Shown: positions 8,562 to 17,236, numbered from the stretch's first letter. The stretch is DNA of 64,000 nt from an uncultured Rhodospirillaceae bacterium (GCA_937927415.1 CALBDS010000047.1:18286-82285), one strand, 5' to 3'. The notes: generated from the letters alone by a model not told the origin. Numbers and translations: made by a program.

Positions 8562-9302
8562 TTACTGCAGCAACTGCTTGGGCGACTGGTACTTCGTGAA
8601 GTCCACCATGGTGCCCAGAACCTGCAGATAGGCGACCAGAGCGTCCATTTCGGTGACGGCCTTGTTGCCCGTGAAGTTGGCCACCACCGCCTTGGGGTAA
8701 CGCTTCAGCAGGGCCGAGGTATCACCATCGGGAGCCTTCTGGGCTTCCAGGTCCGCCTTGGCGCTGGCGATCTGCTCGTCGGTGTAGGGCACCCCGACGA
8801 TCCGCAGGGTCTTCATACGGTCGGCGATGTCGGCGTACTTCAGCGGACGGTCCTTCATCCAGCTGTAGCCGGGCATGATCGATTCCGGCACGACCGCGCG
8901 CGGGTTGACCAGATGGGCCACCTGCCAGTCGTTGGAATACTTACCGCCCACGCGGGCCAGATCGGGGCCGGTGCGCTTGGAACCCCACTGGAAGGGGTGG
9001 TCGTACATCGATTCCGCGGCCAGCGAGTAGTGACCGTAACGTTCCACTTCGTCGCGGAACGGACGGATCATCTGGCTGTGGCAGTTGTAGCAGCCTTCGC
9101 GGAAATAAATGTCCTGGCCGGCCAGCTCAAGGGGGGAGTAGGGGCGGACCCCCTCCACCTTTTCGATGGTCGATTCGATGGTGAACAGCGGGACGATCTG
9201 AACCAGACCGCCGATCGACACGGTGATGAGGACGAGCACGATGAGCAGAAGCGTGTTCCGCTCGATCGTATCGTGGCTCAAGCCCTTCTTTTCTTCAGCC
9301 AT
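8562..9302 (-). CDS. ccoO: cbb3-type cytochrome c oxidase subunit II (CcoO/FixO), monoheme
   Basis: The protein is 246 residues long from the ATG at 9302, which has a strong GGAGGAAG ribosome binding site. An in-frame ATG seven codons upstream is less likely. One transmembrane helix (about residues 17-40) anchors a cytochrome c domain with the heme site CYNCH (71-75). The block QWGSKRTGPDLARVGGKYS and the ESIMPGYSWM segment (with the likely Met ligand) are typical of CcoO. It follows ccoN after a 20-base gap. Confidence 0.97.
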   Translation of the reverse strand: MAEEKKGLSHDTIERNTLLLIVLVLITVSIGGLVQIVPLFTIESTIEKVEGVRPYSPLELAGQDIYFREGCYNCHSQMIRPFRDEVERYGHYSLAAESMYDHPFQWGSKRTGPDLARVGGKYSNDWQVAHLVNPRAVVPESIMPGYSWMKDRPLKYADIADRMKTLRIVGVPYTDEQIASAKADLEAQKAPDGDTSALLKRYPKAVVANFTGNKAVTEMDALVAYLQVLGTMVDFTKYQSPKQLLQ

Positions 9303-9322
9303 ATTCAACTTCCTCCCGCCCA

Positions 9323-10816
9323 TCAGGCCGCGCCGACGGCGGCCTTGTGGGGCGCCGTGACGTAGGGCTTCTCGATGCGGATGTCACCCTTGGCGGTGCG
9401 CCACAGGTTGTAGACCATGATCAGCGCGCCGGTCAGGAACAGGACGCCGCCCATGGCACGGATCACGTAGAACGGGTGCATGGCGGCAACCGTTTCCACG
9501 AACGAGTACTGGAGGAAGCCCAGGTTGTCGTAAGCGCGCCACATCAGACCCTGCATGATACCCGACACCCACATGGCGGTGATGTAGAGCACGATGCCGA
9601 TGGTGGCGGTCCAGAAGTGGTAGCTGACCAGACGCAGGCTGTAGAGCTGCTGGCGCTTCCACAGGACCGGAACCAGGAAGTAGATGGCGCCAAAGGAGAT
9701 GAAGGCCACCCAGCCCAGAGCGCCCGAGTGCACGTGGCCGACGGTCCAGTCGGTGTAGTGCGACAGCGCGTTGACCGGCTTCACCGACATCAGCGGGCCT
9801 TCGAACGTGGACATGCCGTAGAAGGCAACCGACGTCACCAGGAACCGCAGCACGGGGTCGGTGCGCAGCTTGTCCCAGGCACCCGACAGGGTCATGATGC
9901 CGTTGATCATGCCGCCCCACGACGGCATCCACAGCATGATCGAGAAGGTCATGCCCAGCGTCTGCGCCCAGTCCGGCAGAGCCGTGTAGTGCAGGTGGTG
10001 CGGACCGGCCCAGATGTAGAGGAAGATCAGCGTCCAGAAGTGGACGATCGACAGGCGGTAGGAATAGACCGGCCGCTCGGCGCGCTTGGGCACGAAGTAG
10101 TACATGATGCCCAGGAAGCCGGCGGTCAGGAAGAAGCCCACCGCGTTGTGGCCGTACCACCACTGCACCATGGCGCTCTGCACGCCCGACACGACCGTGT
10201 AGCTCTTCATGCCGAAGAGCGACACCGGAACGTTGACGTTGTTGCCCAGGTGCAGGATCGCAACGGTCAGGATGAAGGCCAGGAAGAACCAGTTGGCCAC
10301 ATAGATGTGGGATTCACGCCGCGTCATCACCGTGCCGATGAAGATGATGGCGTACGTCACCCAGATGACCGTCAGGTACAGGTCCAGGATCCATTCCGGC
10401 TCGGCGTATTCCTTACCCTGGGTGTAGCCCAGAGCATACGACAGTGCCGCCAGAACGATGAAGATCTGGTAGTTCCAGAAGACGAACTTGGCCAGCCCCT
10501 CGCCGCCGAACAGGAACTGGCGGCAGGTGCGCTGAACCGAATAGAGCGAGGTGGCGAACAGAACGTTGCCACCGAAGGCGAAGATCACGGCCGAGGTGTG
10601 GACCGGGCGCAGGCGCCCGAAGCTGGTCCATTCCAGACCGAGGTTCAACGCCGGGAAGGCGAGCTGAAGCGCAATGAACACGCCGGCCGCGAAGCCGACG
10701 ACGCCCCAGAAAACTGCCGCGATGGTGAAGAGCCGGATTACGTCCTCATAATACCGGACTTCATCCGACCGCTGGCCACCCAGGGCGGCCCCTGGGGTCA
10801 GAGTCGCTGATGTCAT
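9323..10816 (-). CDS. ccoN: cbb3-type cytochrome c oxidase subunit I (CcoN/FixN)
   Basis: A 497-residue heme-copper oxidase catalytic subunit with about 12 membrane helices. The ligand histidines can be seen in VHTSAVIFAFGGN, in YGHNAVGFF, in the paired-His segment WAGPHHLHYTALPD and in WTVGHVHSGALGW. Start ATG 10816 is chosen for its GGGAGAG ribosome binding site and family-like N-terminus. An upstream in-frame extension to 10909 is rejected. First gene of ccoNOQP, with an FNR box centred about 170 bases upstream. High-affinity oxygen reduction for micro-oxic growth is the expected role. Confidence 0.97.
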   Translation of the reverse strand: MTSATLTPGAALGGQRSDEVRYYEDVIRLFTIAAVFWGVVGFAAGVFIALQLAFPALNLGLEWTSFGRLRPVHTSAVIFAFGGNVLFATSLYSVQRTCRQFLFGGEGLAKFVFWNYQIFIVLAALSYALGYTQGKEYAEPEWILDLYLTVIWVTYAIIFIGTVMTRRESHIYVANWFFLAFILTVAILHLGNNVNVPVSLFGMKSYTVVSGVQSAMVQWWYGHNAVGFFLTAGFLGIMYYFVPKRAERPVYSYRLSIVHFWTLIFLYIWAGPHHLHYTALPDWAQTLGMTFSIMLWMPSWGGMINGIMTLSGAWDKLRTDPVLRFLVTSVAFYGMSTFEGPLMSVKPVNALSHYTDWTVGHVHSGALGWVAFISFGAIYFLVPVLWKRQQLYSLRLVSYHFWTATIGIVLYITAMWVSGIMQGLMWRAYDNLGFLQYSFVETVAAMHPFYVIRAMGGVLFLTGALIMVYNLWRTAKGDIRIEKPYVTAPHKAAVGAA

Positions 10817-10982
10817 ACAATCTCTCCCGTTTGCCCCGGGCGGCTCGGGCCGCTCTCTTGAGGAACTCTCGCAGGGTACGTCGCTTGAGAAGAACAGCAG
10901 GGTGCGCACGGCTGAGGAAGAGAGGCCGCGTACACCCTGTCGCTGATACCGCCACTATCGTGGAGGGGCCGGTCATACAACA

Positions 10983-10996
10983 TTGATCTACGTCAA
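10983..10996. promoter_or_regulatory. FNR/FixK box between ccoN and the divergent gene
   Basis: The sequence TTGATCTACGTCAA matches the consensus TTGAT-N4-ATCAA at nine of ten defined bases. It sits in the 246-base gap between ccoN (minus) and a GNAT-like gene (plus). It could serve either promoter, and ccoN is the obvious target because cbb3 operons are classic FNR/FixK targets. Confidence 0.8.
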
Positions 10997-11062
10997 CGAC
11001 CGCTCCGCCCGGCCCCTGTCAAGGTGCCGTGCTGCACCGGGAAGAGGCGCGGCGGATTGGGC

Positions 11063-11614
11063 ATGGACACCGGCTTTATCGCAAAACCTTTGACAGCGCG
11101 CCAGATCGATCAGGCGTTTCCCCTGATCCAGGTGCTGGCGCCGGGATTGGACGTGGACCGCTGGCGGGCGTTTGCCCACGCCATGATCCCCGACCGTACC
11201 CCCAACGGCACCGCCATCCCCGCCCCCACCGGGATCATCAGCGTCCAGAACGGTCATGGCTATATCCATGGCCTGTTCTCCTATGCGTGCACCCAGGATT
11301 TGTGCCACGGAACGGTCCTGGCGGTGGAAAATGTCATCGTTCTGGACCTTTTCGACATGGCCGGTGCTGCCGTGACCCTGGTCGGGGCGGTGGACCGGCT
11401 GGCCGCCGCACTCGGCTGCTCCGCCATCCACACCAGCCTCGACAACGGCGAAGGCACCCCTTGCGGCCGGGGCCACTCCCTGCTCGACGCCTTCCAGGAG
11501 AGCGGGCATGCGGTAGAATGCCGCAGGCTGTGCAAGGTGCTGCCCGCACCGGGCGGGGCCGCCGCCGACGGGGCCAACGACAACCGGACCACGGCCACGC
11601 GCCGGTCCGGCTGA
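11063..11614 (+). CDS. Hypothetical protein, GNAT-like
   Basis: A 183-residue protein transcribed away from ccoN and starting 66 bases past the FNR box. The middle part, ISVQNGHGYIHGLFSY followed by ENVIVLDLF, resembles the central strands of a GNAT N-acetyltransferase. The acetyl-CoA pyrophosphate loop (Q/RxxGxG/A) is not clear, so catalytic activity is doubtful. The C-terminal 20 residues are rich in Ala, Thr and Arg and look unconserved. Start ATG 11063 is chosen because the preceding in-frame codons are not protein-like. The function is unknown, and shared control by FNR with the oxidase is possible. Confidence 0.7.
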   Translation: MDTGFIAKPLTARQIDQAFPLIQVLAPGLDVDRWRAFAHAMIPDRTPNGTAIPAPTGIISVQNGHGYIHGLFSYACTQDLCHGTVLAVENVIVLDLFDMAGAAVTLVGAVDRLAAALGCSAIHTSLDNGEGTPCGRGHSLLDAFQESGHAVECRRLCKVLPAPGGAAADGANDNRTTATRRSG

Positions 11615-11814
11615 ACGTCACCGTCCCCGGCATTCCTGCCCGCCCCCACAGAGCAACGGATTCAGGCTTATTTTCCCTCTCCCGCCCCGGGAGAGAGAGA
11701 TTTTCAGGTTCGTTAAGCGGAATTCGTTACCCTGCCCGCTCCCGACTCCGGCTTGCGCCCCGTGCGGCGCACGGTAGGATGCGGCCCTCGTATCCCTTAT
11801 CCCCGATTCCCGTG

Positions 11815-13020
11815 ATGTCCGCCAAAACCAACGCCCCGAAATACCCCGTGGTCCGCCTGCACCCCAACCGTGACAAACGCATCCGGTCCGGGCATCCGTG
11901 GGTCTATTCCAACGAGGTCCAGATGGACCAGACCGCCAAGGTCATCCCGCCGGGCAGTGTGGTGCGGCTTCTGGACGCAGGGGGATCGGCCCTGGGTGTG
12001 GCGACCTTCAACCCACACACGTTGATCGCCGCCCGCCTGCTGACCACCGACGCGGGTGCGGTGGTCGATCACGATTTCCTGGCGGGCCGAATCGCGCGGG
12101 CGGTGGCCCTGCGCGACCGGCTGTACGGCCGTCCCTATTACCGCGCCATCCACGCCGAGGCCGACGGGCTGCCCGGCCTGATCGTCGATCGTTACGGCGA
12201 CGTGGTGACGGTCCAGGCCAATTCCGTGTTCATGGACAGCCGCATGGACGCCATTCTGGCGGCGGTGGACACGGTTCTGTCCCCGCGCGCCGTCATCCTG
12301 CGCAACGACAGCACCCAGCGCGCCCTGGAAGGGCTGGCCGAGGAAACCCGTCTGGCCAAGGGCGAGATCGACGGGCCGCTGACGCTGGAAGAAAACGGCT
12401 GCACCTTCTACGCCGACCCGCTGGGCGGGCAGAAGACCGGCTGGTTCTATGACCAGCGCGACAACCGCGCCTTCATCGCCTCGCTGGCGGCGGGCGGCAA
12501 GGTCATCGACTTTTTCAGCTACAACGGCGGCTTCGCCGTCACCTGCGCGGCCCGCGGGGCGGCGTCGGTGGTGGCGGTGGACCGTTCGCTGCCGGCCCTG
12601 GAGAACGCCACCCGTGCTGCAGAAGCGAACGGCGTGTCCGACCGTTTCGAGGCCCGCCGGGCCGAAGCCTTCCACGAGCTGGAACGGCTGGCGGCGGAGG
12701 GCGAGCTGTTCGACGTGGTGATCGTCGATCCCCCCGCCTTCGTGAAGTCCAAGAAGGATCTGGCCGTGGGCTGCCGCGCCTACCGCAAGATGACCAAGCT
12801 GGCCGCCCGCATCACCCGGCCCGGCGGCTTCCTGCTGGCGGCGTCGTGTTCCCACAACGTCGATCCTGTGACCTTTGCCGAGCAGGTGGCCCGCGGGCTG
12901 ACCGACGCCGGGCGGTCGGGTCGGATTCTGCGCAGTGCCGGGGCCGGGTGTGACCATCCCGTGCACCCGCACCTGCCCGAATCCGCCTATCTCAAGGCCA
13001 TTACCCTGCAACTGGACTGA
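11815..13020 (+). CDS. Class I SAM-dependent rRNA (cytosine-C5) methyltransferase, RlmI-like
   Basis: A 401-residue protein with the RlmI/YccW layout. An N-terminal PUA domain contains the motif SGHPWVYSNEV (about residues 24-34) and is followed by a central linker with FYADPLGGQKTGWFYDQRDNR. The Rossmann methyltransferase domain comes next: VIDFFSYNGGF is the SAM-binding motif I, DPPAFVKSKKD is motif IV, and ASCSHNV carries the likely catalytic Cys. RlmI methylates 23S rRNA C1962 in E. coli, and the same target is inferred, not shown. The start ATG 11815 gives the family-like N-terminus, and upstream in-frame sequence is not conserved in type. Confidence 0.92.
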   Translation: MSAKTNAPKYPVVRLHPNRDKRIRSGHPWVYSNEVQMDQTAKVIPPGSVVRLLDAGGSALGVATFNPHTLIAARLLTTDAGAVVDHDFLAGRIARAVALRDRLYGRPYYRAIHAEADGLPGLIVDRYGDVVTVQANSVFMDSRMDAILAAVDTVLSPRAVILRNDSTQRALEGLAEETRLAKGEIDGPLTLEENGCTFYADPLGGQKTGWFYDQRDNRAFIASLAAGGKVIDFFSYNGGFAVTCAARGAASVVAVDRSLPALENATRAAEANGVSDRFEARRAEAFHELERLAAEGELFDVVIVDPPAFVKSKKDLAVGCRAYRKMTKLAARITRPGGFLLAASCSHNVDPVTFAEQVARGLTDAGRSGRILRSAGAGCDHPVHPHLPESAYLKAITLQLD

Positions 13021-13030
13021 CGCCCCCGCC

Positions 13031-13663
13031 ATGGTGCCGAATCTGCCGGACATGAGCGACCTTGTGCTGTGGATGGATCTGACCGGGGTGTTCGTGTTCG
13101 GGCTGACCGGCGGCACGCTGGCGGTGCGGCACCGGCTGGATCTGGTCGGCGTGCTGGTGCTGTCGCTGGCAACCGCACTCGCCGGGGGGGTGATCCGCGA
13201 CGCGGTGCTGGGGGCCGGTCCGCCGGCCACCTTCCGCGACGACCGTTACCTGTGGGTGGCGCTGGCGGCGGGGCTGACCGCCTTTGGCGCCCACCCGCTC
13301 ATCAACCGGCTGGGCAAGCCGGTGATGGTGCTGGACGCGCTGGGGCTGGGGCTGTTCGCCGTCGCCGGGTGCCAGAAGGCGCTCGCCGCCGGGCTGACGC
13401 CGCTGCCCGCGGTGCTGCTGGGGGTGGTCACCGCCGCCGGCGGCGGGGTCGTCCGCGACCTGCTGGTCTGCGAGGTGCCGCGCGTGCTGCGGGAAGAGCT
13501 GTACGCCTCCGCCGCCGTGCTGGGGGCGGTGATCGTCGTCGCAGGCCAGAGCGCGGGCCTGTCCGGCCCGGCGGTCGCCGGGGCGGGGGTGCTCGCCGCC
13601 TTTGTCTTGCGCGTGGTCAGTGTCCTGCGGGGGTGGAGCGCACCGCGCGCACCCTGGTCGTAA
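13031..13663 (+). CDS. TRIC-type cation channel / YicG (UPF0126) family membrane protein
   Basis: About 210 residues with six to seven hydrophobic helices and an internal two-fold repeat. Each half carries a Gly-rich motif followed by an RD pair: AGGVIRDAVLG and AGGGVVRDLLV. These are hallmarks of the bacterial TRIC (UPF0126/YicG) family. Members form trimeric cation-permeable channels, and other substrates have been proposed. The gene begins 10 bases after the methyltransferase stop and may share its transcript. An ATG at 13052 (MSDLVLW) is an equally good start. Confidence 0.9.
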   Translation: MVPNLPDMSDLVLWMDLTGVFVFGLTGGTLAVRHRLDLVGVLVLSLATALAGGVIRDAVLGAGPPATFRDDRYLWVALAAGLTAFGAHPLINRLGKPVMVLDALGLGLFAVAGCQKALAAGLTPLPAVLLGVVTAAGGGVVRDLLVCEVPRVLREELYASAAVLGAVIVVAGQSAGLSGPAVAGAGVLAAFVLRVVSVLRGWSAPRAPWS

Positions 13664-13724
13664 GAGAATGGAGAGCGGGGCGGCTGAAGGTTTTCAGCGC
13701 CAAGGTGGTGTCGCAACCTGACAT

Positions 13725-14450
13725 TTAAGTTTTGTTTTGCCCTCGCCGGGCGGGCGCATCCGCGCCCTTGGCCCGTTCGCTGAGGAAGGCGGTGAGCAGG
13801 CCCTCCGCCCGGCCGATGTGGTCGGCCACGATGGCGCAGGCCCCGGCAGTGTCCCCGGCGCGGCACGCCGCCAGCAGCGCCCGGTGTTCGTCCTGTGACC
13901 GGGTCTGGTACTCCAGGGCGGCGAACTGGAATCGCAGATAACGGTCCGCCGCCGCCAGATGCTGTTCGGTCAGGGCCAGCAGCCGCGGACGCCCGGCCCG
14001 CGCGTACAGCGTCATGTGAAAACGGCGGTTCAATTCCCCCATACGGCCCGGATCGGTTTCCGCGTCCATGTCGGCGATCAGGTCGTCGGCCAGCGCGAAA
14101 TCGTCCGGCGTCAGGTGGGGGAGAGACAGCGCCAGCGCCGCCGGTTCCAGGGCGTGGCGGATGGCGCTGATGTCGGCGGCATCCTCCGCCGTGATGCTGA
14201 CCACCACCGCGCCGCGGTGGGGATGGAATTCCACCAGCGCCTTCGCTTCCAACTGCCGCAGCGCCTCGCGGATGGGCATGCGGCTCACCCCCATCAGGGC
14301 GGCCAGATCGTCCTGGCGCAGCGGCGTGCCGCCGGCCAGCACCCCGGTCAGGATGGCGTGGCGCAGGGTCGCCTCCACGAACTCGGTGGCCGTGCGGAAG
14401 CGGGGGCGGTGATCGGCCACAAGCCGGGTCAGGTCGGGCAGAGCCGTCAT
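13725..14450 (-). CDS. GntR family (FCD/FadR subfamily) transcriptional regulator
   Basis: A 241-residue regulator. The N-terminal winged HTH spans about residues 20-85, with DDLAALMGVSRMPIREALRQL as its core. The helical FCD ligand domain follows, with candidate metal ligands in NRRFH and in the later DEH and DHIGRAE segments. The gene is divergent from the BenE-like transporter, and the space between them holds a perfect 12-bp palindrome of a kind FCD regulators bind. It is likely a ligand-released repressor of the transporter and of itself. The start at 14450 is preceded by a possible GTG at 14462. Confidence 0.92.
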   Translation of the reverse strand: MTALPDLTRLVADHRPRFRTATEFVEATLRHAILTGVLAGGTPLRQDDLAALMGVSRMPIREALRQLEAKALVEFHPHRGAVVVSITAEDAADISAIRHALEPAALALSLPHLTPDDFALADDLIADMDAETDPGRMGELNRRFHMTLYARAGRPRLLALTEQHLAAADRYLRFQFAALEYQTRSQDEHRALLAACRAGDTAGACAIVADHIGRAEGLLTAFLSERAKGADAPARRGQNKT

Positions 14451-14482
14451 GGTGGGGGACACTCCGTTGTTGGGGGGCGTTT

Positions 14483-14541
14483 TGTCAGGGGCTTTGCCCC
14501 CGACACCCCACCAAGGGCCGATATGGCCCTTGGAACCCTTT
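14483..14541. repeat. Intergenic palindromic repeat, family A (copy 1)
   Basis: Two hairpins in tandem. TGTCAGGGGC-TTT-GCCCCCGACA is an imperfect palindrome. It is followed by CCAAGGGCC-GATAT-GGCCCTTGG, a perfect 9-bp stem. Nearly the same head (TGTCAGGGGCTTTGCCCCCG) and the AAGGGCC/GGCCCTT hairpin recur at 48784. It lies in the GntR-benE intergenic region. Confidence 0.75.
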
Positions 14542-14576
14542 GATTAGGGGGTTGCGTTTTGCCAGGTAGAGTGGAT

Positions 14577-14588
14577 ATTGGATCCAAT
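14577..14588. promoter_or_regulatory. Likely GntR operator (12-bp perfect palindrome)
   Basis: ATTGGATCCAAT is a perfect palindrome 49 bases upstream of the BenE-like gene and about 127 bases upstream of the divergent GntR gene. FCD-type GntR regulators commonly bind short palindromes of this form, so this is the best operator candidate. No binding data exist here. Confidence 0.6.
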
Positions 14589-14636
14589 TCCATTTGGAGC
14601 GCCGTCCACAAGGGCGGCAGGACCGGAGCATAGCTC

Positions 14637-15842
14637 ATGACGCCCTCCACGGCAGCCTCATCATCCGACACCGCATCAGCGCAGGGCGGGCATGGCCTGT
14701 CGCCGCAGGCGGCGGGCACCGGCCTGCTGGCCGCCCTGGTGGGCTATGCCAGTTCGGTGGCGGTGGTCATCCAGGGGTTGACCGCGGTCGGTGCCACCAC
14801 CGGGCAGATCGCCTCCGCCCTGCTGGGGCTGGGGCTGGCCAAGGGGGGGACGGCCATTTTCCTCAGCTTGAAGCTGCGGATGCCCATCAGCGTGGCCTGG
14901 ACCACGCCGGGCATGGCGCTGCTGGCCACCGCCACGGCGGTCAACGGCGGCTTTCCGGCGGCGGTGGGGGCGTTCGTGGTGGTGGGGGCGCTCATCATGC
15001 TGGCCGGGCTGTGGGCGCCGCTGGGTCGGCTGGTGGCGGCGATTCCCCGTCCGCTGGCCAGCGGGATGCTGGCGGGAATCATTTTGAAGCTGTGTCTGGC
15101 CCCGTTCCTGGCCATGGGGCAGGCGCCGGGGCTGGCGCTGCTGATCCTCGCCACCTGGGTGCTGGTGGGGCGGTTCGCCCGGCTGTGGGCAGTGCCGGCG
15201 GCGGTGGCGGTCGCCCTGGCCGGCATGATCTGGCAAACGCCGCTGACCGGGCTGAGCTGGTCCGCGGCGGTGCCTCTGTTCGAGCCGGTGACGCCGGTCT
15301 TCACGGTGGAGGCGCTGGTGGGCATCGCCATCCCGCTGTTCATCGTCACCATGGCATCCCAGAACATCCCCGGTCTGGCGGTGCTGAACACCTATGGCTA
15401 CCACCCGCCGACCCGGCCGCTGTTCCTGGTCACCGGGGCGGCGTCGGCGCTGACCGCGCTGGTGGGGTCACCGGCGGTCAATCTGGCGGCGATCACCGCC
15501 GCCCTGTGCGCCGGGCCGGACGCCGGACCCGACACCCGGCGGCGCTGGCAGGCGGCGGTGCTGTGCGGTGTGGGCTATGTGCTGCTGGCCGGTCTGGCGG
15601 CGGTGGCGGCGGTGGTGGTCACCCGCTCCCCCCCGATCCTGATCGAAGCGGTGGCCGGGCTGGCGCTGATCGGCGCCTTCGGCGGCGCGCTGCTGGGGGC
15701 CGTGTCGTCGGAGGAGGACCGCACCCCGGCCCTGGTGACCCTGCTGGTCACCGCATCCGGCGTCGGGTTCGCGGGCATCGGCTCGGCCTTTTGGGGGCTA
15801 GTGCTGGGCGGCGGGCTGTACCTGCTCCACCGCCGCACCTGA
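14637..15842 (+). CDS. benE: BenE-family benzoate/H+ symporter-like transporter
   Basis: A 401-residue protein with about 11-12 membrane helices. The features AALVGYASSVAVVIQGL, SVAWTTPGMALL, ASQNIPGLAVLNTYGY and GSPAVNLAAITAALCAG are the family's most conserved blocks. BenE proteins take up benzoate with protons, although the true substrate of this member may be another aromatic or carboxylic acid. No benzoate catabolic genes are in the window. A GGAG sequence precedes the ATG. Control by the divergent GntR regulator is likely, given the palindrome between them. Confidence 0.92.
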   Translation: MTPSTAASSSDTASAQGGHGLSPQAAGTGLLAALVGYASSVAVVIQGLTAVGATTGQIASALLGLGLAKGGTAIFLSLKLRMPISVAWTTPGMALLATATAVNGGFPAAVGAFVVVGALIMLAGLWAPLGRLVAAIPRPLASGMLAGIILKLCLAPFLAMGQAPGLALLILATWVLVGRFARLWAVPAAVAVALAGMIWQTPLTGLSWSAAVPLFEPVTPVFTVEALVGIAIPLFIVTMASQNIPGLAVLNTYGYHPPTRPLFLVTGAASALTALVGSPAVNLAAITAALCAGPDAGPDTRRRWQAAVLCGVGYVLLAGLAAVAAVVVTRSPPILIEAVAGLALIGAFGGALLGAVSSEEDRTPALVTLLVTASGVGFAGIGSAFWGLVLGGGLYLLHRRT

Positions 15843-15854
15843 CCACCGCCGCGG

Positions 15855-16490
15855 TCACGGCAGGGGGGCGATGATCTCCACCCGCCGATTGAGCGGATCG
15901 TCCGGCTTGGTCGGGTCCAGGGGGGCGGTCTGCCCATGCCCCTGGGCCGACAGGCGGGCGGCGTCGATGTGGTGGACGGTGACGAAGTAATCCCGCACCG
16001 CCTCCGCCCGTTTGCGGGACAGGGTCATGTTGCCCGCCGGGGTGCCGGAGGAATCCGTGTGCCCGACGATGTGGAACCGCCGCCCCGCCGCCGCGTTCGA
16101 GGCGATGATGCGCGCCACCCGGTCCAACACCTCCTGCGATTCGGGGCGGATGCGCGCCGATCCCAGATCGAACTGGATCTGAAACGCCACCCGCCGCTCC
16201 TCCTGCACCGGCGGCGGTGGCGCTGCGGCGGTCACCGGGGCCGGAGGGGCTGCGGGGGCTGCGACGACCGGCGGCGACGGAGGCGGTGGTTCCGGTGCGG
16301 CGGCGGGGGGCGGTTCGCGGACCGGCGGTGGGCATTCAGGCGGGGCCGACCCCAGCAGGGCGCGGGCGATGTCGCATTCGCTGGCGTTGCCGCCCAGCAT
16401 GACCGCCGTGCCGGCCCGCACCGCATCCGGCGGCAGGACCAGTGCCAGAGCGGCAACGCACAGGACGGCACAGGATCGATGGTCGGTCAT
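15855..16490 (-). CDS. OmpA-family C-terminal domain protein with proline-rich linker
   Basis: The 211-residue protein has a signal peptide (residues 1-25, ending VRAG). A short Cys-containing segment follows, then a Pro/Ala-rich linker of about 55 residues. The C-terminal OmpA-like peptidoglycan-binding domain has FDLGSARIRPESQEVL, GHTDSSGTPAGNMTLSRKRAEAVRDYF and the final NRRVEI. It probably spans the periplasm and holds the outer membrane to peptidoglycan. The start ATG 16490 is taken because it begins the signal peptide. The gene converges on the BenE gene with a 12-base gap. Confidence 0.88.
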   Translation of the reverse strand: MTDHRSCAVLCVAALALVLPPDAVRAGTAVMLGGNASECDIARALLGSAPPECPPPVREPPPAAAPEPPPPSPPVVAAPAAPPAPVTAAAPPPPVQEERRVAFQIQFDLGSARIRPESQEVLDRVARIIASNAAAGRRFHIVGHTDSSGTPAGNMTLSRKRAEAVRDYFVTVHHIDAARLSAQGHGQTAPLDPTKPDDPLNRRVEIIAPLP

Positions 16491-16588
16491 GGAAGCAGGA
16501 TACCGCCATTTTGCCGCCCCGCACCCCTGGAATGTTCGGAACCGGGATGCCCCCCTCCGGTTTGAAGGTGTTTGAAACGGAGGGTCCG

Positions 16589-17221
16589 ATGAGCAGATCC
16601 GGCATGAAAGCCCCCGATCCGGCGACAACCGCGCCTTCCTCGTCCGCTGCCGGAGCGGCCGAGGCCCATCGCCTGCGGGCAGCCATCGACCGTGGGGAAA
16701 CCGGGGACAAGGTGGCCTTTCCAGACCCGGCGGCGGCCCCGCTGGGCACCGACGACGAAGCCGCCGGCACCGGCTCCCTCCCGACACGCAAAGGAATCAG
16801 CACCATGAACATCCGCGACATCATGACCACCCAGGTGGAACTGATCGGTCCCGACACCCCGCTGGCCCAGGCGGCGAAAAAGATGCGCGATGCCGACATC
16901 GGCGCCCTGCCGGTTGGGGAAAACGACCGGCTGGTGGGGATGGTGACCGACCGCGACATCACCATCCGCGCCGTCGCCGACGGGCGCGACCCCAACACCA
17001 CGCCGGTGCGCGAAGCGTTGTCGGCGCACACCGTCTATATCTTCGACGATCAGAGCACCGAGGACGCCGCCCGCCTGATGGCCGAGCGGCAGATTCGGCG
17101 CCTGCCGGTCCTGAACCGCGACAAGCGGCTGGTGGGCATCGTGGCGCTGGCCGATCTGGCCCGCGAATCCGGCGACGATTCCACGACCGGCCGGACGACC
17201 AGGGGTGTCAGCCAGCCCTGA
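16589..17221 (+). CDS. CBS-domain protein with an unusual N-terminal extension
   Basis: A 210-residue reading frame starts at ATG 16589 behind a strong GGAGGG site. Its first 72 residues resemble a small stand-alone protein type seen in alphaproteobacteria, with AAIDRGETGDKV and DPAAAPLGTDDEAAG. The remaining 138 residues are a pair of CBS domains (MNIRDIMTTQVELI, GALPVGENDRLVGMVTDRDI, RRLPVLNRDKRLVGIVAL), which bind adenosine nucleotides. A second ribosome binding site (AAAGGA) precedes the internal ATG at 16805, so a short CBS-only protein may be made as well. The target that this module regulates is unknown. Confidence 0.85.
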   Translation: MSRSGMKAPDPATTAPSSSAAGAAEAHRLRAAIDRGETGDKVAFPDPAAAPLGTDDEAAGTGSLPTRKGISTMNIRDIMTTQVELIGPDTPLAQAAKKMRDADIGALPVGENDRLVGMVTDRDITIRAVADGRDPNTTPVREALSAHTVYIFDDQSTEDAARLMAERQIRRLPVLNRDKRLVGIVALADLARESGDDSTTGRTTRGVSQP

Positions 17222-17236
17222 TCCATCGGGCAGCAT

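Noticed and set aside
11029..11814. Long in-frame N-terminal extension of the RlmI-like methyltransferase
   Set aside because: It overlaps the GNAT-like gene in another frame, and the PUA domain starts right after ATG 11815.
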